This document shows, in pieces, positions 1 to 8,453 of a stretch of 64,000 bases of DNA. The DNA is taken from the NCBI GenBank assembly GCA_019635875.1, contig JAHBYP010000003.1:124001-188000 (forward strand), read 5' to 3'. Below the pieces are notes generated by a model that saw only the letters and a program-made list of their open reading frames with translations, ran no database searches and had not been told where the DNA came from. How positions within the stretch are numbered: position 1 is the stretch's first letter; each line of letters opens with the position of its first letter. Made by a program: the position numbers and the translations under genes. Source of the DNA: Alphaproteobacteria bacterium. Its GTDB lineage: Bacteria; Pseudomonadota; Alphaproteobacteria; Reyranellales; Reyranellaceae.

Positions 1-2
1 CG

Positions 3-905
3 ATCTACCTGTTCCACGACCTGGTCGGCGGCCACTACGCGAGGCGGCGCGGCGTGCCCTATATCGTGCGCCCGCACGGCATGCTCGACCCGTACATCCG
101 CGCCCATCACCGTGCCCGCAAGTGGCTGATGGAGGCCGCGTTCCAGAACCGCGTGCTGCGCCACGCCACGGCGATCCACTACACCTCCGACATCGAGCGC
201 GAGATCAGCACGCCCTTCGCCATGGGCGCGCCGCCCAGGGTGGTGCCGCTGGGCGTCGACCTCAGCGGCTTCGATGCGCTGCCCTCGCCCGAGATCTTCC
301 ACCAGCGCTTTCCTGAAACGCGCGGCAAGACCATCGTGCTGTTCCTCAGCCGCCTGCACTTCAAGAAGGGCCTCGACCTGCTGCTGCCGGCCTTCGCCCA
401 GCTCGCCGCGACTGATCCAACGCTGCATCTCGTCATCGCCGGGCCGGACGACGGCATGCTCGGCCAGTGCCGCGAATGGGCGGCGCGCGATGGCGTGGCC
501 GGGCGCGTCACCTTCACCGGCATGCTGCGCGGCGCCGACAAGCTCTCGGCCTTCGCCGCCGCGCGGCTCTTCGCGCTGCCCTCCTACAGCGAGAATTTCG
601 GCATCGCCGCGGTCGAGGCGATGGCGGCGGGCCTGCCGGTGGTGGTCTCCGACCAGGTCAATATCTGGCGCGAGCTGAAGGCCGGCGGCGGCGCCACGGT
701 GATCGCCTGCACGCGCGATGCGCTGACCACGGCAATGACACCGCTTCTGGCCGATGCCGGCGCCGCGTCCGAGGCCGGCCGCCGCGCCCGTGCCACAGTC
801 GATCGCCTCTATCGCTGGGACAACGTCGCGGCCGCGCTGGAGACCCTGTATCGCGAGGCCGCCGACAGCCGCATCGTTTCCCGCACGTCCGGAGCAGCCG
901 CATGA
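3..905 (+). CDS. Glycosyltransferase family 4 (GT-B), 5' end outside window
   Basis: The frame is open from base 3 with no start, so the gene begins upstream; the ATG at 54 is internal because the residues before it (HDLVGGHYARRRGVPY) already belong to the fold. About 300 residues are visible. RPHGMLDP early in the fragment and the C-terminal Rossmann half with SYSENFGIAAVEAMAAG (the two-glutamate nucleotide-sugar site of GT4 enzymes) identify a retaining GT-B transferase. It should act at the cytoplasmic membrane face in exopolysaccharide or O-antigen assembly. Its TGA overlaps the ATG of galE by 4 nt (ATGA), so the two are probably co-translated. Donor sugar and acceptor cannot be read from the sequence. 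Confidence 0.9.
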   Translation: MYLFHDLVGGHYARRRGVPYIVRPHGMLDPYIRAHHRARKWLMEAAFQNRVLRHATAIHYTSDIEREISTPFAMGAPPRVVPLGVDLSGFDALPSPEIFHQRFPETRGKTIVLFLSRLHFKKGLDLLLPAFAQLAATDPTLHLVIAGPDDGMLGQCREWAARDGVAGRVTFTGMLRGADKLSAFAAARLFALPSYSENFGIAAVEAMAAGLPVVVSDQVNIWRELKAGGGATVIACTRDALTTAMTPLLADAGAASEAGRRARATVDRLYRWDNVAAALETLYREAADSRIVSRTSGAAA

Positions 906-1873
906 GTCGCAGCGTATTGGTCACCGGCGGCGCCGGCTTCATCGGCAGCCAGGTGTGCAAGGCGCTGGCCCAGGCCGGCTTCACGCCGATCGCCTACGAC
1001 AGCCTGGAGAAGGGCCACGCCTGGGCGGTGAAATGGGGACCGCTGGAACAGGGCGACATCGGCGACCGCGCGCGGCTCGATGCGGCGTTCGCGCAGCATG
1101 AGCCCGAGGCCATCATCCATCTCGCCGGCTATATCGAGGTCGGCGAATCGATGCGCGATCCCGAGCGCTATCGCCACAACAACATCGACAAGAGCCTGGT
1201 GCTGATCGAGGCGGCCGAGGCGCACGGCGTGGCGCATTTCGTGTTCTCCAGCACCTGCGCGATCTACGGCACGCCGCAGCGGCCGCTGCTCGACGAGAGC
1301 CACTCCTTCGGCCCGGTCAGCGTCTACGGCGAGACCAAGCTCGAGGTCGAGAAGGCCCTGCGCGCGCCCGGGCGCAAGCTGCGCACGGTGTGCCTGCGCT
1401 ACTTCAACGCCGCCGGTGCCGATCCCGACGGCGAGATCGGCGAGGCGCACGAGCCGGAGAGCCATCTGATGCCGCTGGCGATCGACGCCATGCTGGGCGT
1501 CGGCAAGCCGCTCACGGTGTTCGGCGACGACTGGGACACGCCCGACGGCACCTGCGTGCGCGACTACATCCATGTCGCCGACCTCGCCGACGCCCATGTC
1601 CGCGCGCTCGACTACATCGAGAAGGGCGGCCGGACGCCGGCCTTCAATCTCGGCTCGGGCCACGGCTACAGCGTCAGGCAGCTGATCGAGACCACCGGCC
1701 GGCTGGGCGGCCGCGCCGTGCCGCACAGCGTCGGCCCGCGCCGGCCCGGCGATCCGCCCGAGCTGGTGGCCGACACCGCGCTGGTGCGCCGCGAGCTGGG
1801 CTGGCATCCCGGCCGCGACCTCGACGCGCAGATCGACGACGCGATACGCTGGCGCCGCAAGATGCCGCGTTGA
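902..1873 (+). CDS. galE: UDP-glucose 4-epimerase
   Basis: 323-residue NAD-dependent extended SDR that interconverts UDP-glucose and UDP-galactose. The NAD-binding glycine motif GGAGFIGS lies at about residues 9-16, the catalytic serine/threonine region SSTCAIYG at 116-123 and the YxxxK pair (Y142, K146) follows; RYFNAAGADPDGEIGE is characteristic of GalE and separates it from other sugar epimerases. Length is normal for the family. It starts at the ATG overlapping the stop of the preceding glycosyltransferase and is followed by a family A palindrome. It supplies UDP-galactose for the neighbouring polysaccharide genes. Confidence 0.93.
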   Translation: MSRSVLVTGGAGFIGSQVCKALAQAGFTPIAYDSLEKGHAWAVKWGPLEQGDIGDRARLDAAFAQHEPEAIIHLAGYIEVGESMRDPERYRHNNIDKSLVLIEAAEAHGVAHFVFSSTCAIYGTPQRPLLDESHSFGPVSVYGETKLEVEKALRAPGRKLRTVCLRYFNAAGADPDGEIGEAHEPESHLMPLAIDAMLGVGKPLTVFGDDWDTPDGTCVRDYIHVADLADAHVRALDYIEKGGRTPAFNLGSGHGYSVRQLIETTGRLGGRAVPHSVGPRRPGDPPELVADTALVRRELGWHPGRDLDAQIDDAIRWRRKMPR

Positions 1874-1881
1874 CCACCCCT

Positions 1882-1965
1882 CCCGTCATTCCGAGCACAG
1901 CGAGGAATCTCCCGGCGACAAAATCTCGTTTCGAGGAGATTCCTCGCTGCACTCGGAATGACGGG
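1882..1965. repeat. Family A palindrome, copy A1 (TTCC/GGAA type)
   Basis: Inverted arms of about 30 nt, 1882-1911 and 1936-1965, read CCCGTCATTCCGAGC...GGAATCTC and its near-perfect reverse complement around a 24-nt loop. Related palindromes recur across the window. It separates galE from the CoA-transferase gene. Confidence 0.9.
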
Positions 1966-1988
1966 TGGGAAATTCGGGGGGATCCATC

Positions 1989-3203
1989 ATGTTCGCGCCG
2001 CTGCAGGGCGTGCGAGTCGTCGACCTGACGCATGTGCTCGCCGGACCCTACGTCACGCACGTGCTGACCCAGCTCGGCGCCGACGTGGTGAAGATCGAGC
2101 GGCCGGGCGTCGGCGACGTGATGCGCAACGGCCGTCCCGGCCAGTCGCCGCCCGGCCTCGCCGCCGGCTTCGTCGGCATGAACCACGGCAAGCGCTCGCT
2201 GACGCTCGACCTGAAGGACGCGCGCGGCCAGCAGGTGCTCACCCGCCTGGTCGAGCGTGCCGACGTGCTGGTCGAGAACCAGCGGCCGGGCGAGCTCGAC
2301 CGGCTGGGCTTCGGCTACGCGACGGCGGCGACGCTCAATGCGCGGCTGGTCTACGCCTCGATCTCGGGCTGGGGCCAGAGCGGCCCGATCGCCGGCCGCA
2401 CCGGCTACGACCAGGTGATCCAGGCCGCCACCGGGATGATGATGATGCAGGGCGAGACCGGCACGCCGCCGCTGAAGACCGGCTTCCCGGCGATCGACAT
2501 CGCCACCGGCATGAACGGCGCCTGCGCCATCATGGCCGCGCTGCTCGAGCGGCAGCGCAACGGCGGGAAGGGCTGCCACATCGACATCGCCATGAGCGAT
2601 TCGGCGCTGATGCTGATGTTCGGCCCGACCTCGGCCTGGCTGGTCGGCGGCCTGCCCAACGAGCGCATGGGCAACCGCTCGCTGGCCAGCAGCCCGACCT
2701 CGGGCGTCTTCGAGACCGGCGACGGCTGGATCTCGGTCGCCGCCAACACCGTCGAGCAGGGGCGCAAGGCGCTCGATGTGGTCGGCCGCCCCGAGCTCAA
2801 GAGCGACCCGCGCTTCGCCCCGGCGCGCCAGAGCGGCTTCTTCTTCGTCGCCGATCTCGACGGCGCCGAGGCCGAGTTCGTGCGCGCGCTGAAGGCCAAG
2901 GACGCCGAGCACTGGGAGCGCGCCTTCAACGCCGCCGGCATCGCCTGCGCCAAGGTCCGCAGCATCAGCGAGTTCCTCGCCGGCCCCTACCGCTTCATGC
3001 CCGGCATCCACCGCACCATCGCCGACCAGCCGGGCTACGACCGGCCGGTCGAGGCGCCCGGCGCCGGCTTCCGCGTCGACGGCACGGTGCCCGCCGCCAC
3101 AAGACCGGCCTCGCCGCTGGGCGGCGACTCAGCCGCGGTGCTCGCCGAGCTGGGCTTCACGGCCGCCGAGATCGAGGCGATGGCGAAGGACGGGGTGACG
3201 TAG
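1989..3203 (+). CDS. Family III CoA-transferase (CaiB/BaiF type)
   Basis: 404-residue enzyme of the formyl-CoA/carnitine CoA-transferase family, which moves CoA between two carboxylic acids through an aspartyl intermediate. [21 protein letters not shown] at the N-terminus and ISGWGQSGP are family hallmarks; Asp170 in PAIDIATGM aligns with the catalytic aspartate. I chose the ATG at 1989 because a GGGGGGA Shine-Dalgarno lies about 6 nt upstream; an in-frame ATG at 1965 would place the N-terminus inside the family A repeat. The substrate is unknown. It converges on the molybdenum hydroxylase genes and is separated from them by a family B repeat. Confidence 0.9.
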   Translation: MFAPLQGVRVVDLTHVLAGPYVTHVLTQLGADVVKIERPGVGDVMRNGRPGQSPPGLAAGFVGMNHGKRSLTLDLKDARGQQVLTRLVERADVLVENQRPGELDRLGFGYATAATLNARLVYASISGWGQSGPIAGRTGYDQVIQAATGMMMMQGETGTPPLKTGFPAIDIATGMNGACAIMAALLERQRNGGKGCHIDIAMSDSALMLMFGPTSAWLVGGLPNERMGNRSLASSPTSGVFETGDGWISVAANTVEQGRKALDVVGRPELKSDPRFAPARQSGFFFVADLDGAEAEFVRALKAKDAEHWERAFNAAGIACAKVRSISEFLAGPYRFMPGIHRTIADQPGYDRPVEAPGAGFRVDGTVPAATRPASPLGGDSAAVLAELGFTAAEIEAMAKDGVT

Positions 3204-3209
3204 CTTCTT

Positions 3210-3364
3210 CCCTTCTCCCCGCGAAGGCGGGGAGAAGGTGCCCGAAGGGCGGATGAGGGGCTTCGCGGAGGCTCGACAGCATCGATGCTTGTCGTTGCGC
3301 GAGGAAGCCCCTCATCCGCCTCGCTGACGCTCGGCACCTTCTCCCCGCCTTCGCGGGGAGAAGG
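3210..3364. repeat. Family B long mosaic palindrome, copy B1
   Basis: About 155 bp. The outer hairpins CCTTCTCCCCGCGAAGGCGG and its complement flank GGATGAGGGGCTTC/GAAGCCCCTCATCC arms. The left side carries the module GCCCGAAGGGC and the right side GCCTCGCTGACGCTCGGC, so the two halves are not built from the same modules. It lies between convergent genes and resembles the RIME elements of rhizobia. Confidence 0.85.
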
Positions 3365-3446
3365 AAGGCCGGAATGACGGGTGAATCGGTTCAGCCTTCG
3401 CCGAAGGCCGGCGACGCGACAGCGTCCGCCTCCGGCGGAATACCTG

Positions 3447-3504
3447 TTCCTTTCCCCTTCCTTTCCCTTCCCTTCCTTTCCCCACCGTACCGGCACAGTG
3501 CCGG
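3447..3504. other. 37-nt pyrimidine tract followed by a short hairpin
   Basis: Bases 3447-3483 are exclusively C and T, built from CCCTT/CCTTT-like units, and are followed by CCGGCAC-A-GTGCCGG at 3490-3504. Together with repeat B1 this fills the 326-bp gap between the CoA-transferase and the IorB-like gene. No coding potential is seen. It lies just downstream of the minus-strand hydroxylase genes and might act in transcript ending. Confidence 0.5.
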
Positions 3505-3529
3505 CACATCCTGCCGCGCGACGCGTGCC

Positions 3530-5767
3530 TCACGCGTCGAGGCGCAGCGGCAGGCTGCGCAGCCGCTTGCCGGTGAGCGCGAAGATCGCGTTGCCGACGG
3601 CCGGCGCGATCGGCGGCGTGCCGGGCTCGCCGACGCCGCCCATCGCCGCGTCGGGCGAGCCGACGATCAGGGTCTCGATCACCGGCATGTCGGCCAGGCG
3701 CACCACCTCGTAGTCCGGGAAGTTGCCCTGCTCGACGGCGCCCTTGCTGATCGTGATCTCGCCATGCAGCGCCGCCGACAGGCCGTAGACGATGCCGCTT
3801 TCCATCTGCGCGCGCACGATGGCGGGGTTGACCACGCGGCCGCAATCGACGGCGCAGACCACGCGCTTCACACGGATCGCGCTGCCCTCGACCGCGACCT
3901 CGGCCACCTGGGCGACGATCGAGCCGAACGACTCGCGCAGGGCGATGCCGCGGCCGATGCCGGATGGCGGCGCCGTGCCCCAGCCCGCCGCCTTGGCCGC
4001 CGCGTCGAGCACGGCGAGATGACGCGGCTGGTTGGCCAGCAGCTCGCGGCGCAACACCAACGGGTCCTTCTTCATCGAGTGCGCCACCTCGTCGAGGAAG
4101 CACTCGTCGAAGAAGGCGGTGTGCGAATGGCCGACCGAGCGCCAGAAGCCGACCGGCACCGGCCCCTTGGGCACCACGGCTTCCAGCCGGTAGGAAGGGA
4201 AGCCGTAGGGCGGGCGCTCGACGCTGTTGCCGTCGGGATCGCCCTGCTCGCCCAGGCGCAGCACGCGGTTGACGAACTGGCCGGTGGCCGATTGGCCGAC
4301 CAGCCGGCAGCGCCACTCCCAGGGCGCGTCCTTCGACGCGCGCGCCTGCATGCGCGCCACCGCCATCGGCCGGTAGAAGTCGTGGCGCATGTCCTCCTCG
4401 CGCGACCACAGCAGCTGCACCGGCCTGCCGGGCAAAGCCTTGGCAATGGTTACGGCCTGGCGCACGAGATCGGGCTCGGCGCGCCGGCCGAAGCCGCCGC
4501 CGAGATAGGTGGTGTGCACCCTCACCGCCGACTGGTCGATGTCGGCGGCCTTGGCGGCGACGTAGCGCATCAGCGAGGGCGACTGGTTGGGCATCCACAG
4601 ATCGAGCCGGCCATCGGCGAAGCGCGCCGTGCAGTTCATCGGCTCCATCGTGGCGTGCGCCAGATAGGGCGCGCGGTAGGTCGCCTCGATGCCGCGCTCC
4701 ATCGGCGTCTGCGTCGTCGGCGTGGTCTGGAAGCTGCGGGTCTTGGTCGGATCGCTGACGGCGCGCGACTGCGCCTGGTAGTCGGCAAGCAGCGCTGCGC
4801 TGCTCAACGCCGCATTCGGCCCGAGATCCCACTCGATCTTCAGGCCCTCGTTCAGGAAGCGCTGTGCCTTCCACCAGCTGTCGCCGACCACGGCGATCGC
4901 CTCGGGCAGCTCGACGATCTTGACCAGCCCCTTCGGCAGCTCGCCGCCGGGCAAGGTGAAGCCCTTCGGCTTGCCGCCGAACACCGGGCAATTGGCGACG
5001 GCGGCGTAGAGCATGTCGGGCAGGCGCACGTCGACGCCGAAGGTCGCGGTGCCGGTGACCTTGGCGGCGATGTCCAGCCGCGGCAGTTCCTTGCCGATCA
5101 GGCGGAACGCGGCCGGCTCCTTGAGCGGCACGTCGCGCAGCGGCTGCAGCTCGCCGATGGCCTCGACGAGCTCGCCGAAGCGCGCGATCGGCTTGCCCTC
5201 GCGCGTGCGCACCTCGGAGTCGACGACGACGAGATCGGCCTGCTTCACGCCGGCCTTCTGCGCCGCCGCGCGCAGCAGCAGCTCGCGCGCCGAGGCGCCG
5301 GCCAGCCGCATCGGCTCCCACGCATCGCGCGTCGCGGTGCTGCCGCCGGTGGCCGAGACGCCGAGGATGCCGGCGACGCGCGAGCCGGCCCACATGGCGA
5401 TGTCGCGCATGATGCCGGGATCCTGCGAGCGGGCGCCCTCGAGCAGCATCTCGACGTTGCGGTAGATGCCGAGATCGGCGGCGTCCTCGACGCGTACGTC
5501 GTCCCACTTCGCGTCCATCTCCTCGGCGACCAGCATGGCCAGCGCGGTATGGATGCCCTGGCCCATCTCGGCGCGCGGCACGGCGACGATGATGGTGCCG
5601 CCCTTCGACACCTTGACCCAGCCGTTCAGCGCCACCTCGCCCTGGCGCGTCCTGAAGGCGTCGCGTCCGCCCAGCCGGTCGCGCTCGTGCGCGAACCACC
5701 AGCCCACGACCAGCGCGCCGCCTCCCAGCGTGCCGCCGACGATCAGCTTGCGCCGCGTGAGCTTCAT
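3530..5767 (-). CDS. Molybdopterin-binding subunit of a xanthine oxidase-family hydroxylase (IorB-like)
   Basis: 745-residue large subunit of the single-polypeptide type seen in isoquinoline 1-oxidoreductase and related aldehyde dehydrogenases. The N-terminus [12 protein letters not shown] followed by a hydrophobic stretch is a twin-arginine-type signal or anchor, suggesting periplasmic action. Internal landmarks include [30 protein letters not shown] (cofactor region) and the C-terminal [17 protein letters not shown] with the active-site glutamate. The ATG at 5767 overlaps the stop of the 2Fe-2S subunit gene (ATGA), a common arrangement for these complexes. The open frame continues upstream past 5767, but that part is antisense to the real small-subunit gene. 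Confidence 0.92.
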   Translation of the reverse strand: MKLTRRKLIVGGTLGGGALVVGWWFAHERDRLGGRDAFRTRQGEVALNGWVKVSKGGTIIVAVPRAEMGQGIHTALAMLVAEEMDAKWDDVRVEDAADLGIYRNVEMLLEGARSQDPGIMRDIAMWAGSRVAGILGVSATGGSTATRDAWEPMRLAGASARELLLRAAAQKAGVKQADLVVVDSEVRTREGKPIARFGELVEAIGELQPLRDVPLKEPAAFRLIGKELPRLDIAAKVTGTATFGVDVRLPDMLYAAVANCPVFGGKPKGFTLPGGELPKGLVKIVELPEAIAVVGDSWWKAQRFLNEGLKIEWDLGPNAALSSAALLADYQAQSRAVSDPTKTRSFQTTPTTQTPMERGIEATYRAPYLAHATMEPMNCTARFADGRLDLWMPNQSPSLMRYVAAKAADIDQSAVRVHTTYLGGGFGRRAEPDLVRQAVTIAKALPGRPVQLLWSREEDMRHDFYRPMAVARMQARASKDAPWEWRCRLVGQSATGQFVNRVLRLGEQGDPDGNSVERPPYGFPSYRLEAVVPKGPVPVGFWRSVGHSHTAFFDECFLDEVAHSMKKDPLVLRRELLANQPRHLAVLDAAAKAAGWGTAPPSGIGRGIALRESFGSIVAQVAEVAVEGSAIRVKRVVCAVDCGRVVNPAIVRAQMESGIVYGLSAALHGEITISKGAVEQGNFPDYEVVRLADMPVIETLIVGSPDAAMGGVGEPGTPPIAPAVGNAIFALTGKRLRSLPLRLDA

Positions 5768-6225
5768 CGCCGCGCCTCCATGAGCGCCGCCGCGCGGTGC
5801 ACGGCCTTGCGGATGCTCTGATAGGTGCCGCAGCGGCAGATGTTGGTGAGCGCCGCGTCGATCTCGGCGTCGGTCGGCTTCGGCGTGTCCCTGAGCAGCG
5901 CCGCCGTCGCCATCATGAAGCCGGGCTGGCAGTAGCCGCATTGCGGCACCTGCAGCTCGATCCAGGCCGCCTGCACCGCATGCAGGCGATCGCCGCCCAG
6001 GCCTTCGATGGTGACGACCTCGCGGCCGGCGACCTGTTCCAGCGGCACCGAGCACGAGCGCATCGCCTGGCCGTCGACATGCACCGTGCAGGCGCCGCAG
6101 GCCGCGACGCCGCAACCGTACTTGGTGCCGACCAGCGCCAGATCCTCGCGCAGCACCCACAGCAGCGGCTTGTCCGGCTCGACCTCGATTTCGCGCCGTT
6201 CGCCGTTGATCGTGACCGGGATCAT
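5764..6225 (-). CDS. 2Fe-2S subunit of the molybdenum hydroxylase (IorA-like)
   Basis: 153 residues with two 2Fe-2S sites. The plant-ferredoxin-like site is [12 protein letters not shown] and the second comprises CGYCQPG and CRCGTY, the standard arrangement in the small subunit of xanthine oxidase-family enzymes. It passes electrons from the molybdenum site of the downstream subunit to an external acceptor. I chose the ATG at 6225, preceded by GGAAG about 7 nt upstream; a TTG at 6240 would add five residues. No FAD subunit is nearby, as in the IorAB type. The substrate could be an N-heterocycle or an aldehyde. Confidence 0.93.
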   Translation of the reverse strand: MIPVTINGERREIEVEPDKPLLWVLREDLALVGTKYGCGVAACGACTVHVDGQAMRSCSVPLEQVAGREVVTIEGLGGDRLHAVQAAWIELQVPQCGYCQPGFMMATAALLRDTPKPTDAEIDAALTNICRCGTYQSIRKAVHRAAALMEARR

Positions 6226-6338
6226 CGCTCGCTTCCGCAATCTATATTGACAGCGTTAAGATAGCGCAGTTCCCGCCCGTCGCCTATGGCCTGCTGGCAT
6301 GTGAGGCGATCACATTCGGCCGATTCGTCTGGGCTGAT

Positions 6339-6463
6339 CTTCCCCCGGAGGGGGAAGGTGCCCGAAGGGCGGAAGGGGGATGTCGAAGACGGACTCCTGC
6401 GTTCGTCTTCGACATCCCCCTTCCGTCGCGCTGCGCGCGCGCCCTTCCCCCTCCGGGGGAAGG
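6339..6463. repeat. Family B-like palindrome, copy B2
   Basis: About 125 bp: CTTCCCCCGGAGGGGGAAGGTGCC at the left is mirrored by CCCTTCCCCCTCCGGGGGAAG-type sequence at the right, with inner arms GGGGGATGTCGAAGACG and CGTCTTCGACATCCCCC. The outer hairpin sequence differs from B1/B3/B5 but the architecture and the GCCCGAAGGGCGGA module are shared. It lies between two minus-strand transcription units. Confidence 0.8.
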
Positions 6464-6482
6464 GCGCTGGCGACTGTGATCG

Positions 6483-7097
6483 CTACGTGTGACCCAGCAG
6501 CGCCTGGCGGAAGCGGTCCTTGAGGTGGGCGCCGTCCTGCGGCGGCATGACGAATTCCAGCTTCTCGACCATCACCTTGACGACGCGGAACACCGGGCCG
6601 TTCTTGCGGCGCAGATCGGCGATCAGCTGCGCCACCTCGGCCTCGTCGCGCACCATGGCGCTGTCGGCGATGCCGCAGCCCCGGGCGATGAGGCTGAGAT
6701 CGGCGCCGGCGCCGGAATCGGTCGGCCCGTTGTTGCGCGGGCTGGTGTGGGTCGCCTGGTTGCCGGTCTCGCCGAACTTCTCGTTGTCGAGCACGCAGAT
6801 CGCCAGGTTGTGCGGCTGCTGCGTGGCGACCGTGGCCAGCGAACCCATGCCCATCAGCATGTCGCCGTCACCGGTGATCACCAGCACGCGCTTCGTCGGC
6901 TGGGCGATCGCCAGGCCGAGCCCCATGCCGACCGTCGCGCCCATGGCGCCCCACAGCGGCATGTTGAGCGGCCGGTCGCCGGCCTCGGTGATGTCCCAGT
7001 TCGACGAACCGAGGCCGGCGATCACCAGCAGATCGTCGGTGGCGCCCTCGAGGATGCGCTTGACCAGCGGGCGGCGGCGCAGCGTTGCGTTGCTCAT
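6483..7097 (-). CDS. ThDP-binding subunit of a split decarboxylase (ComE/phosphonopyruvate decarboxylase-like)
   Basis: 204 residues equal to the C-terminal cofactor domain of thiamine-diphosphate enzymes. GDGDMLMGMGSLATV followed by LDNEKFGETGNQ forms the Mg/ThDP motif (GDG...about 27...N). The gene follows its partner with 1 nt between stop and start. This split arrangement is known for sulfopyruvate decarboxylase (ComD/ComE) and related enzymes, which decarboxylate a 2-oxo acid carrying a sulfonate or phosphonate. The true substrate cannot be told; absence of other sulfonate or phosphonate genes nearby leaves a plain 2-oxo acid possible. Confidence 0.82.
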   Translation of the reverse strand: MSNATLRRRPLVKRILEGATDDLLVIAGLGSSNWDITEAGDRPLNMPLWGAMGATVGMGLGLAIAQPTKRVLVITGDGDMLMGMGSLATVATQQPHNLAICVLDNEKFGETGNQATHTSPRNNGPTDSGAGADLSLIARGCGIADSAMVRDEAEVAQLIADLRRKNGPVFRVVKVMVEKLEFVMPPQDGAHLKDRFRQALLGHT

Positions 7098-7098
7098 C

Positions 7099-7629
7099 TC
7101 ACTTCTTCCCGAAATCCTTGATGCCGATCAGCTTCTGGCGCAGCAGCACCGCCACCGCCTGGCCGCCGTTGAAGGCGGCGCGCGTGGCGGCGTCGACCGT
7201 GGCCTTGACCTCCTCGGCCTTGTCGACCGAGTAGAGCAGCACGCCCATCGCCTCGAGCACCCTGGGCGTGCCCTGGCCCATCGGGTATTGCCACGAGTTG
7301 AACTCGCCGTAGTCGCCGCGCATGGTGATCAGGGTGAGCAGCGGGAAGCGCAGCGTCTTGGTCAGGCCCATCAGGTTGATGGTGTTGCCGACGCCCGAGC
7401 TCTGCATCAGCAGCACCGAACGCTGACCGCCCAGCCAGGCGCCGGCGGCGAGCGCCACGCCTTCCTCCTCCGTCGTCAGCGCCAGCGTGCGCATGGCGTT
7501 CGACCGCTGGCAGGCCTCGATCAGCCGCGAATGGCCGGCGTCGGGCACGTGATAGACCTGCCTGATCTCATGCGCCTGCAGGACGGCGAAGATGTCGTCG
7601 CGCCAGTCCGGCGCCGCGGGGGCGTTCAT
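7099..7629 (-). CDS. Pyrimidine-binding subunit of a split ThDP decarboxylase (ComD-like)
   Basis: 176 residues equal to the N-terminal domain of ThDP enzymes. TTEEEGVALAAGAWLGG contains the glutamate expected to activate ThDP, and LLMQSSGVGNTIN and MRGDYGEFNSWQYPMGQ are typical of sulfopyruvate/phosphonopyruvate decarboxylase alpha subunits. It is the first gene of the pair and is followed by the ThDP-Mg-binding subunit after one base. A functional enzyme needs both. It lies just downstream of a DsbA-like isomerase gene on the same strand, with about 43 nt between. Confidence 0.82.
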   Translation of the reverse strand: MNAPAAPDWRDDIFAVLQAHEIRQVYHVPDAGHSRLIEACQRSNAMRTLALTTEEEGVALAAGAWLGGQRSVLLMQSSGVGNTINLMGLTKTLRFPLLTLITMRGDYGEFNSWQYPMGQGTPRVLEAMGVLLYSVDKAEEVKATVDAATRAAFNGGQAVAVLLRQKLIGIKDFGKK

Positions 7630-7672
7630 GCGTCACTCACTCTCACTCGAATGGACAGCGGGGGTTGCAGCA

Positions 7673-8302
7673 TCACCATCTCGGCGGCGGACCGGGCGGC
7701 GCGAAGGGCCGTTCCAGCGCACGCTCGACCATCATCAGGCGGTCCTGGCCATAGAACAGATCGCCGTCGACGACGTAGGTCGGCGAGCCGGGCACGCCGG
7801 CGGCGATCGCTCGCTCGGAACACTGGTTGAACGCGGCCTGAACGTCTTCGGAGCGCGCGGCGTCGAGGATCGCCGTGGCGTCGGCGCCGACGCCGCTCAC
7901 CAGGCTGGCCAGCACCTCGGCGCTGGAGAGGTCGCGGTCGTCGCGCCACAGCGCGGTGAGCATGTCGACATGCAGGCGATCGACATCCGCGCCCGCCGAC
8001 TGCGCGGCGAGGATGACGCCGGCCGACAGCGCGCGGTCGCCGAAATGGTGCACCGGATCGACCAGCGCGGGGATGCCGAGATACTCGCTCCAGCGCTCGA
8101 TCTCGCGGCCGAACTGATAGGCCTTGTGCGCGGCGGAGCGCTTGTCGAAGGGCTGGCTGCCGGCGGCCGGCACGACGCGCGACAGATCGACCGGACGATG
8201 GACCAGCCGGCGGCCGAAGCGGCGCGCCAGATCGACGATGCGCTGCGCGCCGAGATACGCGTAGATCGAACGGGTCGAGTAGTAGTAGTCGATGGTCTTC
8301 AT
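7673..8302 (-). CDS. DsbA-family protein, 2-hydroxychromene-2-carboxylate isomerase-like
   Basis: 209 residues with the kappa-class GST/DsbA fold. IDYYYSTRSIYAYLGAQRI at the N-terminus replaces the CxxC of true DsbA with a serine (STRS), as in glutathione-dependent 2-hydroxychromene-2-carboxylate isomerases. GVPGSPTYVVDGDLFYGQDRL is the conserved cis-proline/C-terminal signature. These enzymes isomerise intermediates of naphthalene-type aromatic degradation, but many members have other roles. It probably heads an operon with the split decarboxylase. Confidence 0.85.
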   Translation of the reverse strand: MKTIDYYYSTRSIYAYLGAQRIVDLARRFGRRLVHRPVDLSRVVPAAGSQPFDKRSAAHKAYQFGREIERWSEYLGIPALVDPVHHFGDRALSAGVILAAQSAGADVDRLHVDMLTALWRDDRDLSSAEVLASLVSGVGADATAILDAARSEDVQAAFNQCSERAIAAGVPGSPTYVVDGDLFYGQDRLMMVERALERPFAPPGPPPRW

Positions 8303-8349
8303 CGGGTCGCACTCTTAGCCGGAATCGCAAAGGCCTGATACAGCCTCGC

Positions 8350-8378
8350 TGTCACTGCGAGCGCAGCGAGGGGTCTCT
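8350..8378. repeat. Family A half-element (single arm), copy A2
   Basis: TGTCACTGCGAGCGCAGCGAGGGGTCT matches one arm of the dispersed palindrome but no facing arm follows; instead a different palindrome begins at once. It is probably a decayed or truncated copy. Confidence 0.6.
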
Positions 8379-8379
8379 T

Positions 8380-8437
8380 TGGGACCGCCGGCGTCTCGCC
8401 GGCATCTTCATGAGCCGGCGGGACGCCGGCGGTCCCA
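8380..8437. repeat. Family C palindrome (GGGACCGCCGGCG type)
   Basis: A 24-nt arm at 8380-8403 pairs with 8414-8437 with one mismatch around a 10-nt loop. Only one copy is seen in this window. It abuts the family A half-element and lies in the gap before the carbamoyltransferase stop. Confidence 0.8.
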
Positions 8438-8453
8438 GGAAGATGCTCTCGCT

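Noticed and set aside
3374..5821. An 815-codon frame on the plus strand opposite the IorB-like gene
   Set aside because: Composition is His/Arg/Ala-rich with no domain; the minus strand encodes a complete molybdenum hydroxylase subunit.
7099..8302. Complete sulfopyruvate/phosphonate catabolic cluster
   Set aside because: No sulfolactate, phosphonopyruvate mutase or transport genes nearby; only the split decarboxylase supports it.
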